The notes beneath the pieces are model-generated. The model did no database searches. It had not been told where the DNA came from and saw nothing but the letters and a program-made list of their open reading frames with translations. A stretch of 5,229 nt of DNA from CAZHAC01 sp964383855 (GTDB taxonomy: Bacteria; Chloroflexota; Dormibacteria; Dormibacterales; Dormibacteraceae). This document shows, one piece after another, positions 1 to 5,229 of this stretch. The DNA lies in assembly GCA_964383855.1 (NCBI GenBank), contig CAYLIP010000099.1, forward strand, positions 1-5,229, written 5' to 3'. The translations under genes and the position numbers were made by a program. The stretch's first letter is position 1; the number at the start of each line of letters is the position of its first letter.

Positions 1-836
1 TCACGATCGCCGGCGGCGTGGAGTCGATGAGCAGGGTGCCCATGGGCTCGACCGTCGCCCAGGGCCCGGGCAGTCCCTTCCCGCCCGAGCTGAGCGAGCT
101 CTACGACCTGGTCCCCCAGGGCATCAGCGCCGAGCTGGTCGCCCGCAAGTACGGCATCGACCGGCGGGCCATGGACGAGTTCTCGGTGCGCTCCCACCTG
201 CTCGCCGCCGAGGCCACGCAGAGGGGCTACCTGAGCTCCCAGATCATGCCCATCGAGATCCCCGCCAACGGCCACGCGGCGGAGACCATGAGCGCCGACG
301 AGGGCATCCGGCCCAACGCCAGCTACGACGCCGTCTCCCAGCTCCAGCCCGCCTTCGACCCCCAGCACTCGATCACCGCGGCCAACTCCTCGCAGATCAC
401 CGACGGCTCGGCGGCGGTGCTCCTGATGTCGAGGGAGAAGGCCCGCGAGCTCGGCCTCCGGCCGCGGGCCCGCATCCTGGCCCAGGCGGTGGTCGGCACC
501 GACCCCGTGCTGATGCTGGAGGGTCCCATCCCGGGGACCGCGGCGGTGCTCAAGAGGGCCGGCCTGCGGCTGGAGGACATCGACCTCTTCGAGGTCAACG
601 AGGCCTTCGCGTCGGTGCCCCTGGCCTGGCTCAAGGAGACAGGCGCCGACCCCGACAAGCTCAACGTCAACGGCGGCGCGATCGCGATCGGGCACCCGCT
701 GGGCGCCTCCGGCGCCCGCCTCATGAACCACCTCCTGTATGAGCTGGAGCGGCGCGACCTCCGCTACGGCCTGGAGACGATGTGCTGCGGCGGGGGCATC
801 GGGACGGCGACCATCATCGACCGGCAGGTCGACTAG
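1..836 (+). CDS. Thiolase (acetyl-CoA acetyltransferase / 3-ketoacyl-CoA thiolase), 5'-truncated by window
   Basis: C-terminal 277 residues of a thiolase; reading starts at base 3 and the N-terminal third, including the nucleophilic Cys, lies upstream of the window. Seen: AGGVESMS at the left edge (the typical thiolase GGxESMS segment), then the loop-domain stretch RKYGIDRRAMDEFS, ITAANSSQITDGSAA, EVNEAFA, and NVNGGAIAIGHPLGASGAR with the active-site His at bases 693-695. MCCGGGIGTA follows, with the second active-site Cys most likely at 783-785. By family knowledge the enzyme cleaves 3-ketoacyl-CoA with CoA, or condenses two acetyl-CoA, in the cytoplasm. The SSQxxDGAA style resembles actinobacterial FadA-type thiolases more than PhaA, but chain-length specificity cannot be read from sequence. 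The TAG stop shares bases with the stop of the convergent amidohydrolase. Family identity is firm; degradative versus biosynthetic role is open. Confidence 0.95.
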   Translation, partial: TIAGGVESMSRVPMGSTVAQGPGSPFPPELSELYDLVPQGISAELVARKYGIDRRAMDEFSVRSHLLAAEATQRGYLSSQIMPIEIPANGHAAETMSADEGIRPNASYDAVSQLQPAFDPQHSITAANSSQITDGSAAVLLMSREKARELGLRPRARILAQAVVGTDPVLMLEGPIPGTAAVLKRAGLRLEDIDLFEVNEAFASVPLAWLKETGADPDKLNVNGGAIAIGHPLGASGARLMNHLLYELERRDLRYGLETMCCGGGIGTATIIDRQVD

Positions 837-1666
837 ATCCTGTAGAGGCTGCGCGCGGTGCCGCTGAAGACCGCGCGCAGCCTCTCCTCGTCCGCGCCGT
901 GGCCTGAGAGGATCTGGCGCAGCATCTCCACCCACTCCCGGTAGCCGACCACCGCGGTCGCGACCGGCCAGTTGCTGCCGAACATCACGCGGTCCCAGCC
1001 CAGGCAGTCGACCAGGTGGGTCACGAAGGGCGCCACCCGCTCGGCGCGGTAGGGCGGGTCGTCCTCGGCCTGCACGACCACCGAGAGCTTGGCGGTCACG
1101 TTGGGCAGCGCGCCCAGCTCCTCGACCGCGCTCAACCACTGCGGCGTGGGTGGCTGGGCCAGGTCCGGCTTGCCCAGGTGCTGGAGGACGATCGGCGTCT
1201 CGGGAGCGGCGCTGGCCAGCCTGGGCACCGCCGCGATCTGCTCCAGGCGCACGCAGATCTCGCAGAGCAGCCCCCGCTCGCCCAGGAGGCGCGCGCCCCG
1301 CACGTAGTCGGGCCGCGCGCAGAAGTCGGGGTCGGACTCGATCTGGCAGGTCCTGCGCACGCCGCGCACCAGGGGCAGGCGCTGAAGCCGGTCCAGCTCG
1401 GCGGCGACCGAGGGCGACTCGAGCTGTGCCCAGGCGATGTGCGCGGCGAGCCTTTTGTGCTCGGAGGCGACCGAGGCCACGTACCGGGCCTCCTCGGTGC
1501 CGTCGGCGAAGTCGTTGACCTGGACCTCGACCGCCGCCTCGAGGTCGGGACCGGCGGCATCGGCAAGGTCGGCGAAGGAGAAGTCACGCTGCAGGTAGGG
1601 CGCCGCCAGGATGCCTCGCTGCTTGGCGGCGGCCCGCTGCCAGCAGTGGAAGTGCGTGTCGATCAC
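833..1666 (-). CDS. COG3618-type amidohydrolase (L-fuconolactonase / 2-pyrone-4,6-dicarboxylate lactonase-like)
   Basis: A 277-residue TIM-barrel metal-dependent hydrolase of the Amidohydrolase_2 type. Seen: VIDTHFH at the very N-terminus (HxH metal motif, His5 and His7), ESDPDF near 110, VLQHLGKPDL (His163), NVTAKLSVVV near 190 and VMFGSNWPV at 228-235, ending in GTARSLYRI. Family members open lactone rings such as L-fucono-1,4-lactone or 2-pyrone-4,6-dicarboxylate; the substrate here is unknown. The GTG at 1666 is chosen because family members begin right at the IDxHxH strand and a -10-like hexamer lies 7 nt before it with no Shine-Dalgarno. The frame stays open far upstream only because it runs antisense to the dehydrogenase. 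Residue 232 is Asn where the common motif is GSDWP, so the usual catalytic Asp is absent; Asn variants exist in relatives, so this may be a subfamily trait. The gene is divergent from the dehydrogenase and convergent with the thiolase. Confidence 0.88.
   Translation of the reverse strand: MIDTHFHCWQRAAAKQRGILAAPYLQRDFSFADLADAAGPDLEAAVEVQVNDFADGTEEARYVASVASEHKRLAAHIAWAQLESPSVAAELDRLQRLPLVRGVRRTCQIESDPDFCARPDYVRGARLLGERGLLCEICVRLEQIAAVPRLASAAPETPIVLQHLGKPDLAQPPTPQWLSAVEELGALPNVTAKLSVVVQAEDDPPYRAERVAPFVTHLVDCLGWDRVMFGSNWPVATAVVGYREWVEMLRQILSGHGADEERLRAVFSGTARSLYRI
844..885. terminator. Perfect 16-bp inverted repeat, candidate (bidirectional) terminator
   Basis: Left arm AGAGGCTGCGCGCGGT (844-859) and right arm ACCGCGCGCAGCCTCT (870-885) are exact reverse complements separated by a 10-nt loop. 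The hairpin starts 8 nt after the thiolase stop codon, the usual place for an intrinsic terminator. No T-tract follows on either strand, so it would be a U-less hairpin of the kind proposed for high-GC bacteria. It sits wholly inside the last codons of the opposite-strand amidohydrolase, encoding its RLRAVFSGTARSL segment, so transcripts of both genes would carry it. The structure is seen directly; the terminator function is inferred. Confidence 0.6.
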
Positions 1667-1673
1667 GCGTCGA

Positions 1674-1679
1674 AATCTA
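1674..1679 (-). promoter_or_regulatory. -10 hexamer TAGATT for a leaderless amidohydrolase transcript
   Basis: On the minus strand TAGATT (TANNNT) lies 7 nt before the GTG start, which would place transcription initiation at or next to the start codon. No Shine-Dalgarno-like sequence lies between them. No good -35 match is visible 16-18 nt upstream, as is often true of such promoters in high-GC bacteria. Function is inferred from spacing and motif. Confidence 0.5.
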
Positions 1680-1729
1680 CGGGGTGCGCGGAACGGGTTC
1701 GGATGGTGGCCCGTCCACTTCGTTGCCGC

Positions 1730-1735
1730 TAGCCT
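1730..1735 (+). promoter_or_regulatory. -10 hexamer TAGCCT for a leaderless dehydrogenase transcript
   Basis: TAGCCT (TANNNT) ends 6 nt before the GTG start at 1742, the spacing expected when transcription begins at the start codon. The TAG at 1730-1732 is also in frame with the dehydrogenase, so translation cannot start upstream of it. The three codons between (CCT GGT CGG) hold neither a start codon nor a ribosome binding site. This makes the leaderless reading stronger here than for the divergent partner. The -35 region is not recognisable. Confidence 0.55.
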
Positions 1736-1741
1736 GGTCGG

Positions 1742-2542
1742 GTGGGCGAGACGATCGGGTTCATCGGAATCGGCGACATGGGCCGGCCGATGTCGGCCAG
1801 GCTGGCCGGGGCCGGCCACGTGGTCCGGGCCTTCGACGTCGACCCCGCCCGCGCCCGCCTGCCGGGGCTGGTGCCCTGCGCCTCGGTGGAGGACGCCTGC
1901 GCCGGCGCGGCCGTGGTGGTCAGCCTGGTCCGCACGCTGCCGCAGACCCAGGACGTGGTGGCGGCGGTCGAGCGCGCGGCCGGCCCCGGTTCCGTCCTGG
2001 TGGTCATGAGCACGCTCAATCCGAGCGCGATGGCGCAGATCGCGGAGCGGCTGTCCGGGCGCGGCATCGAGACGCTCGATGCCCCGGTCAGCGGCGGCAC
2101 CACGGGCGCCGAGGCGGGGACGCTTGCGATCATGGCCGGCGGCCGCCCGGATCTGCTCGAGCGCGTCCGCCCGATCCTCGAGGTCCTCGGCTCCAACATC
2201 TTCCATGCCGGCGATCGGCCGGGGGACGGCCAGGCGCTGAAGCTGGCCAACCAGCTGATGCTCTGCGTCAACATGCTGGCCACCTTCGAGGCGGTCAAGC
2301 TGGCCGGCTCCTACGGCCTGGAGGCGGAGCGGGTGCTGCCGGTGATCGGCGTCTCCACGGGCATGAGCTGGGTCAGCGAGAACTGGGAGACGGTGCGCGG
2401 CTGGTGGGAGGGCCACCCCAGCGGAGGCGCCCTCGACATCATCTACAAGGACCTGCGCTCTCTGCTCGCGGACGCCGCCGAGCGCCAGCAGAGCTACCCG
2501 GTGGCGGCGCTCGCCTTCAACCTCCTCCGAGAGGTCTGGTAG
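1742..2542 (+). CDS. NAD(P)-dependent beta-hydroxyacid dehydrogenase (3-hydroxyisobutyrate dehydrogenase / tartronate semialdehyde reductase family)
   Basis: A 266-residue cytoplasmic oxidoreductase. Seen in order: Rossmann motif GIGDMG at 9-14; FDVDP at 31-35, whose Asp32 after the second strand suggests NAD+ rather than NADP+; VVMSTLNPS near 88-95; substrate-binding signature DAPVSGGTTGAEAGTLAIMAGG from 113; and GQALKLANQ at 163-171 with the presumed catalytic Lys167 and Asn170. A C-terminal helical part follows with KDL at 236-238. The KLANQ pattern is like GarR-type tartronate semialdehyde reductases, but the substrate (3-hydroxyisobutyrate, tartronate semialdehyde, sulfolactaldehyde or another) cannot be decided. 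GTG at 1742 is forced by an in-frame TAG four codons upstream. The protein ends at FNLLREVW, roughly 25-30 residues short of the usual 290-300, without the GxGxxDxSA tail. Its last 26 nt overlap the convergent glycosylase. Confidence 0.9.
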   Translation: MGETIGFIGIGDMGRPMSARLAGAGHVVRAFDVDPARARLPGLVPCASVEDACAGAAVVVSLVRTLPQTQDVVAAVERAAGPGSVLVVMSTLNPSAMAQIAERLSGRGIETLDAPVSGGTTGAEAGTLAIMAGGRPDLLERVRPILEVLGSNIFHAGDRPGDGQALKLANQLMLCVNMLATFEAVKLAGSYGLEAERVLPVIGVSTGMSWVSENWETVRGWWEGHPSGGALDIIYKDLRSLLADAAERQQSYPVAALAFNLLREVW

Positions 2543-3137
2543 GCCGGGGCCGGGCGCCGTTGCCGCCGCCGGCCGGCAGCCGGCGCGAGAGGGCCGGGGA
2601 GTCAAGGCAGAACCGGTAGGGCCGGTCCGCCCACTCGCCCGCGTAATCGACGCCGATCCGCGGAGTCCGCACGACCGGGCCGGCTGCGAAGCCGTCGTCG
2701 GCGACGTAGAGCGCGGGCGGCGCCAGGGGCGCCGCGTTGAGCGCGAGATCGATGTCCAGGGCGCGGCAGACCAGGCCCGGTCCGCTGCAGCGGCCGACCC
2801 CCGGCCCCGGCTCCAGCGCCCGCACGAGCACCGCCTGCGGCTGGCCCTGCGGGCGGGTCACGAAGTTCAGGCAGTGATGCATCCCGTACACCAGGTACAC
2901 GTAGGCGTGGCCGGGCGCGCCGTACATCACCCGGGTTCGCGGCGTCAGCCCGCGCGAGGAGTGGGCGGCCAGGTCGTCCGGGCCCAGGTAGGCCTCGACC
3001 TCGACCAGCCGGCCCCAGCGCACCTCCCCGGAGGGCAGCGTCCGGACCAGGAGCTTGCCGATCAGCTCCTGGGCGACGGTGAGCGTCTCGCGCTCGAACC
3101 AGCCGGCCGGAAGCGCGCGGTGCTCAGGCGGTGTCAC
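2517..3137 (-). CDS. DNA-3-methyladenine glycosylase, AAG/MPG family
   Basis: A 206-residue base-excision repair enzyme that flips out alkylated purines such as 3-methyladenine and hydrolyses the N-glycosidic bond. Conserved positions of the human AAG active site can be matched by eye: catalytic general base Glu48 in VEAYLG, Tyr50, His59 in AAHS, Tyr81 and Tyr84 in YVYLVYGMHH, Asn91 in CLNF and Arg106 in LVRALEP. Also present are TPRTRVMYGAPGHAYVY, GPGLVCRALDI and the C-terminal TPRIGVDYAGEWADRPYRF. GTG at 3137 is chosen because it leaves a short leader before the conserved LTVAQELIGKLL; a GGGGG stretch just upstream may serve as a weak ribosome binding site. Its start overlaps the end of the upstream cyclase gene by 14 nt, so translation is probably coupled. 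After the conserved core comes a roughly 20-residue Gly/Pro/Arg-rich tail encoded partly antisense to the dehydrogenase end. Confidence 0.93.
   Translation of the reverse strand: MTPPEHRALPAGWFERETLTVAQELIGKLLVRTLPSGEVRWGRLVEVEAYLGPDDLAAHSSRGLTPRTRVMYGAPGHAYVYLVYGMHHCLNFVTRPQGQPQAVLVRALEPGPGVGRCSGPGLVCRALDIDLALNAAPLAPPALYVADDGFAAGPVVRTPRIGVDYAGEWADRPYRFCLDSPALSRRLPAGGGNGARPRPTRPLGGG
2554..2586. terminator. Possible hairpin downstream of the dehydrogenase
   Basis: GCGCCG (2554-2559) pairs with CGGCGC (2581-2586), and TGCCG (2561-2565) pairs with CGGCA (2574-2578). A small 1x2 internal loop separates the two stems and the apical loop has 8 nt. The structure begins 11 nt after the dehydrogenase stop, inside the 3' coding end of the opposite glycosylase. 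There is no T-tract. Stems of this strength arise by chance in sequence this GC-rich, so the call is weak. Confidence 0.3.
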
Positions 3138-4512
3138 GCCCCCGATGATGCCTGCGCTTCTCGCGATAGAGGCGCGCGTCGGCTCGCTTGAAGAGCTGCA
3201 GGCGGCTCGACCCGGGCGTCCAGGCCGCGACCCCGGCGCTGACCTCGAGACCGGCGTCCCGGATCGTCTGCCGGACACGGCCGATGACCTCGATCGCCTG
3301 CAGCTCGGTGGCGTCGGGCATGGCGACCGCGAATTCGTCGCCGCCGATGCGGGCGCAGATGTCGGTGGCCCGGACGCCGTGGACCAGCGCGCGGCCGACC
3401 GAGCGGAGCGCGCGGTCGCCCGCCACGTGGCCGAGGCGATCGTTGATCGACTTCAGCCCATCCAGGTCGAGGACGGCCAGGGCGAGGGGCCGGCCATGCC
3501 TCTGGGCGCCGGCGACCAGGCGCTCCAGCTCGCGCTCGAACTCGGTCCGGTTGGCGAGCCCGGTCAGATAGTCGGTCCGCGCCTCGCGGCGGTGGCGCTG
3601 GGCACGGGCCACGGCCGCCGCCAGGTGGTCGGCGGCGCCGGTCGCGAAGGCGAGCTCGGCGGGCTCGATGGCGCGTTCGGCGCGCGAGCCGGTGACCAGC
3701 ACGCCGAGCAGGTCGCCGCGGCTGCGCAGCCCGACCGCGATCGCCGAGCCCAGGACCGGCCGCCCGGAGGCGGCGAGGAGGGAGCCGGCGACCGCGGTCC
3801 CCGCCCGCCTCGCCCGCTCGACCAGCGGCAGCTGCCCGCCGGGGCCGGCGGCGCGCAGGGCCGCGTCCTCGTTCCAGCGCAGGCCTGAGGTATAGGTGAG
3901 GGCGAGCCGGTCCTCGCCGTCCAGGGCCAGCCAGAGCAGGCCGCAGTCCAGGCCGAGCACCTCGGTCACGACCAGGACGGCGGCCCGGCCCACCTCTCCG
4001 AGCTCGACCGAGGCGTTGACCGCCGCCGCCACCCGGACCATCGCCTCGGCGCTGGCTCGCTGCCGGTGGCCGCGCTCCCGGATGGCGTCCATGTAGCCCT
4101 GCGTCAGCGAGTTGGTGAGCGCGGCCGTGGCCCGCTCGAGCCGGCGATCGCCGACCCGGAGATCGGCGTCGTCGGCACCCGACTCGGCGGCGTAAGCCTC
4201 GAGATGCCGGCCGAGGAGGTCGCGCTGGATGGAGATCGCCTCCAGGAGCGTGTCGAGCGTCACGCCGGCCTCGCAGCGCGCCTGGCCGACGCGCCGCACG
4301 GCCGAGCCGGCGACGATCACGAGGTGCCGGGCCTTGAGCGCGCCGAGCAGCAGGCCGATCGTGCCCTGGCACACCGCCTTCGGCTCCTCGCCGGCGGCGA
4401 GCAGCGCGCGGGCATATTCGGGGACACGCATGTCGAGCTCGGCGACGGCCTCATCGACGACTCCATCGAGCCGCTGTGCGATCGCCTCCGCCGCTCGCTC
4501 GTGCCATCGCAT
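3124..4512 (-). CDS. Diguanylate cyclase: RsbRD_N/PucR-like helical domain - GAF - GGDEF
   Basis: A 462-residue protein predicted to make cyclic di-GMP from two GTP. The C-terminal domain (about 305-455) has DYLTGLANR (314-322), the metal-site segment LDLDGLKSINDRLGH (Asp349), an intact GGDEF at 390-394 and RATD at 381-384, the RxxD inhibitory site at canonical spacing. Residues about 155-305 look like a GAF sensor domain. Residues 1-150 are mostly helical; VGQARCEAGVTLDTLLEAISI matches the style of the RsbRD_N/PucR N-terminal domain (RRRAEQGVPLxxLLxAYR). No signal peptide, membrane segment or EAL domain is seen, so it is probably a cytosolic enzyme with two sensory inputs; the ligands are unknown. 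ATG at 4512 is preferred because a farther upstream ATG (4611) would start inside the aldolase gene and add sequence unlike the domain. It overlaps the downstream glycosylase by 14 nt and is divergent from the aldolase. Confidence 0.9.
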   Translation of the reverse strand: MRWHERAAEAIAQRLDGVVDEAVAELDMRVPEYARALLAAGEEPKAVCQGTIGLLLGALKARHLVIVAGSAVRRVGQARCEAGVTLDTLLEAISIQRDLLGRHLEAYAAESGADDADLRVGDRRLERATAALTNSLTQGYMDAIRERGHRQRASAEAMVRVAAAVNASVELGEVGRAAVLVVTEVLGLDCGLLWLALDGEDRLALTYTSGLRWNEDAALRAAGPGGQLPLVERARRAGTAVAGSLLAASGRPVLGSAIAVGLRSRGDLLGVLVTGSRAERAIEPAELAFATGAADHLAAAVARAQRHRREARTDYLTGLANRTEFERELERLVAGAQRHGRPLALAVLDLDGLKSINDRLGHVAGDRALRSVGRALVHGVRATDICARIGGDEFAVAMPDATELQAIEVIGRVRQTIRDAGLEVSAGVAAWTPGSSRLQLFKRADARLYREKRRHHRGRDTA

Positions 4513-4598
4513 AGAAGCAACCAAGGTGCAATATGGAAAGACGGTGGCCGAGTTCGATTCCGGCGGGCCCCGCTTCGAAAAAACCAAGGAGTCTCCAG
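4513..4598. promoter_or_regulatory. 86-bp divergent spacer between the cyclase and aldolase genes
   Basis: This spacer must hold the aldolase promoter, and probably that of the cyclase unit, since the genes are divergent. The best -10 candidate is CATATT on the minus strand (4535-4530; four of six matches to TATAAT), about 17 nt before the cyclase ATG, which has no Shine-Dalgarno and would have a very short leader. No convincing -35 element accompanies it. On the plus strand I could not identify a -10 or -35 pair for the aldolase. No clear operator palindrome is visible. Confidence 0.35.
4586..4591 (+). promoter_or_regulatory. Shine-Dalgarno AAGGAG of the aldolase gene
   Basis: AAGGAG lies 7 nt before the ATG at 4599, an optimal spacing. 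It fixes the aldolase start. It contrasts with the GTG genes of the window, which have no or weak ribosome binding sites. Confidence 0.85.
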
Positions 4599-5229
4599 AT
4601 GGCAACAGCAACCAAGACGGCGGCCGGGAGCATCGAGGAGCTGCTCGGCCAGGAAGCGGAGAGCCTGCTCAACCACAGATGCGAGACCATCCCGTCAGAT
4701 CTCCTGCACACCCCCGGCCCTGACTTCGTCGACCGGGTCTGGGCGCAGTCCGACCGCTCGCCGCAGGTCCTGCGCAACCTTCAGCAGCTCTTCGACCACG
4801 GGCGGCTGGCGGGCACCGGCTATCTCTCCATCCTGCCCGTCGACCAGGGGATCGAGCACTCGGCGGGCGCCAGCTTCGCGCCCAACCCGATCTACTTCGA
4901 CAGCGAGAACATCGTCAAGCTGGCGATCGAGGGCGGCTGCAACGCGGTCGCCTCGACCTTCGGCGTGCTGGGCTCGGTGGCGCGCAAGTACGCCCACAAG
5001 ATTCCCTTCATCGTCAAGATCAACCACAACCAGCTCCTGACCTATCCCACCGAGTACGACCAGATCCTGTTCGGCACCGTCCGCGAGGCCTGGGAGATGG
5101 GCGCGGCCGCCGTGGGAGCCACCATCTACTTCGGCTCCGAGCAGTCGAGCCGGCAGATCGTCGAGATCGCCCGGGCCTTCCACGAGGCGCACGAGCTGGG
5201 AATGGCGACCGTGCTCTGGTGCTACCTGC
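4599..5229 (+). CDS. fbaB: Class I fructose-bisphosphate aldolase, FbaB type, 3'-truncated by window
   Basis: First 210 codons of an enzyme that reversibly splits fructose 1,6-bisphosphate into dihydroxyacetone phosphate and glyceraldehyde 3-phosphate in glycolysis and gluconeogenesis. The translation resembles E. coli FbaB (about 350 residues) over its whole visible length: IEELLGQEAESLLNHRCETIPSD near the start, RLAGTGYLSILPVDQGIEHS at 69-88, FAPNPIYFD at 93-101, CNAVASTFGVLGSVARKYAHKIPFIVKINHNQ at 114-145, AVGATIYFGSEQSSRQI at 171-187 and HELGMATVLWCYL at the right edge. The Schiff-base lysine of this DhnA/FbaB class (Lys237 in the E. coli numbering I recall) lies beyond the window, so catalytic completeness cannot be judged. 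The start is fixed by AAGGAG and by alignment to the family N-terminus. The gene is divergent from the cyclase. Confidence 0.95.
   Translation, partial: MATATKTAAGSIEELLGQEAESLLNHRCETIPSDLLHTPGPDFVDRVWAQSDRSPQVLRNLQQLFDHGRLAGTGYLSILPVDQGIEHSAGASFAPNPIYFDSENIVKLAIEGGCNAVASTFGVLGSVARKYAHKIPFIVKINHNQLLTYPTEYDQILFGTVREAWEMGAAAVGATIYFGSEQSSRQIVEIARAFHEAHELGMATVLWCYL

Noticed and set aside
1016..1732. Plus-strand open frame of 238 codons opposite the amidohydrolase
   Set aside because: It is the antisense image of a conserved TIM-barrel gene, has no recognisable motif, and reads across the divergent promoter region.
2568..2577. Palindrome GCCGGCCGGC as a possible operator
   Set aside because: It lies in glycosylase coding sequence in a C/G-only stretch where such palindromes are expected by chance, and it is not near a promoter.
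1667..2605. Open minus-strand frame extending the amidohydrolase by about 313 residues, which would make a 590-residue protein
   Set aside because: The extension is exactly antisense to the well-conserved dehydrogenase, is low-complexity Arg/Ala/Gly/His-rich, and family members start at the IDxHxH strand. Antisense open frames are expected at this G+C.
3055..3888. Long plus-strand open frame of 277 codons opposite the cyclase and glycosylase
   Set aside because: Composition is biased and no family motif is seen, while the minus strand carries clear GGDEF and AAG motifs throughout. It is a shadow frame.
4547..4566. GTTCGATTCCGGC, resembling a tRNA T-arm
   Set aside because: Only four flanking base pairs form and not in tRNA register. 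There is no D-arm or anticodon arm upstream and no acceptor stem or CCA. The site lies in an 86-bp spacer too short for a tRNA plus promoters.
1..5229. A new defence, mobile or RNA-based system
   Set aside because: All five genes belong to well-known enzyme families. No direct-repeat arrays, integrase or transposase motifs, terminal inverted repeats, or structured non-coding stretch longer than 86 bp were seen.

Overview
The window is compact, very GC-rich bacterial DNA (about 70 percent G+C by eye, not computed). It carries five protein genes with almost no spare sequence, two of them cut by the window edges. GTG starts, third-position G/C bias, long open antisense frames and two GTG genes with apparent leaderless promoters suggest a high-GC lineage such as Actinomycetota, or a soil Chloroflexota/Dormibacterota-type bacterium. 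No rRNA or other phylogenetic marker is present, so this placement is weak. I see no mobile element, CRISPR array, RNA gene or defence module.

Left part (1-2542): the C-terminal two thirds of a thiolase (+) meets a COG3618-type amidohydrolase (-) tail to tail, and the two stop codons share one CTAG. A perfect 16-bp inverted repeat lies just past the thiolase stop, inside the last codons of the amidohydrolase. The amidohydrolase is divergent from a 3-hydroxyisobutyrate/tartronate-semialdehyde reductase-type dehydrogenase (+). The 75-bp gap between them holds two facing TANNNT -10 hexamers, each 6-7 nt from a GTG start. These three genes look like small-molecule catabolism (acyl-CoA thiolysis, lactone hydrolysis, beta-hydroxyacid oxidation or reduction), but a shared pathway is only inferred.

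Middle (2517-4512, minus strand): a two-gene unit. The first gene encodes a soluble-looking diguanylate cyclase with an RsbRD_N/PucR-like helical N-terminus, a GAF domain and a GGDEF domain with an intact active site and RxxD inhibitory site. Its stop codon overlaps by 14 nt the start of a complete AAG/MPG-family 3-methyladenine DNA glycosylase. The glycosylase then runs 26 nt into the end of the convergent dehydrogenase.

Right part (4513-5229): an 86-bp divergent spacer, then the first 210 codons of a class I fructose-bisphosphate aldolase of the FbaB type, preceded by a clear Shine-Dalgarno sequence.

I found no convincing undescribed system. The points most worth checking are the hairpin embedded in coding sequence, the paired leaderless promoters, the overlap of the cyclase and glycosylase genes, the Asp-to-Asn change in the amidohydrolase, and the short C-terminus of the dehydrogenase.
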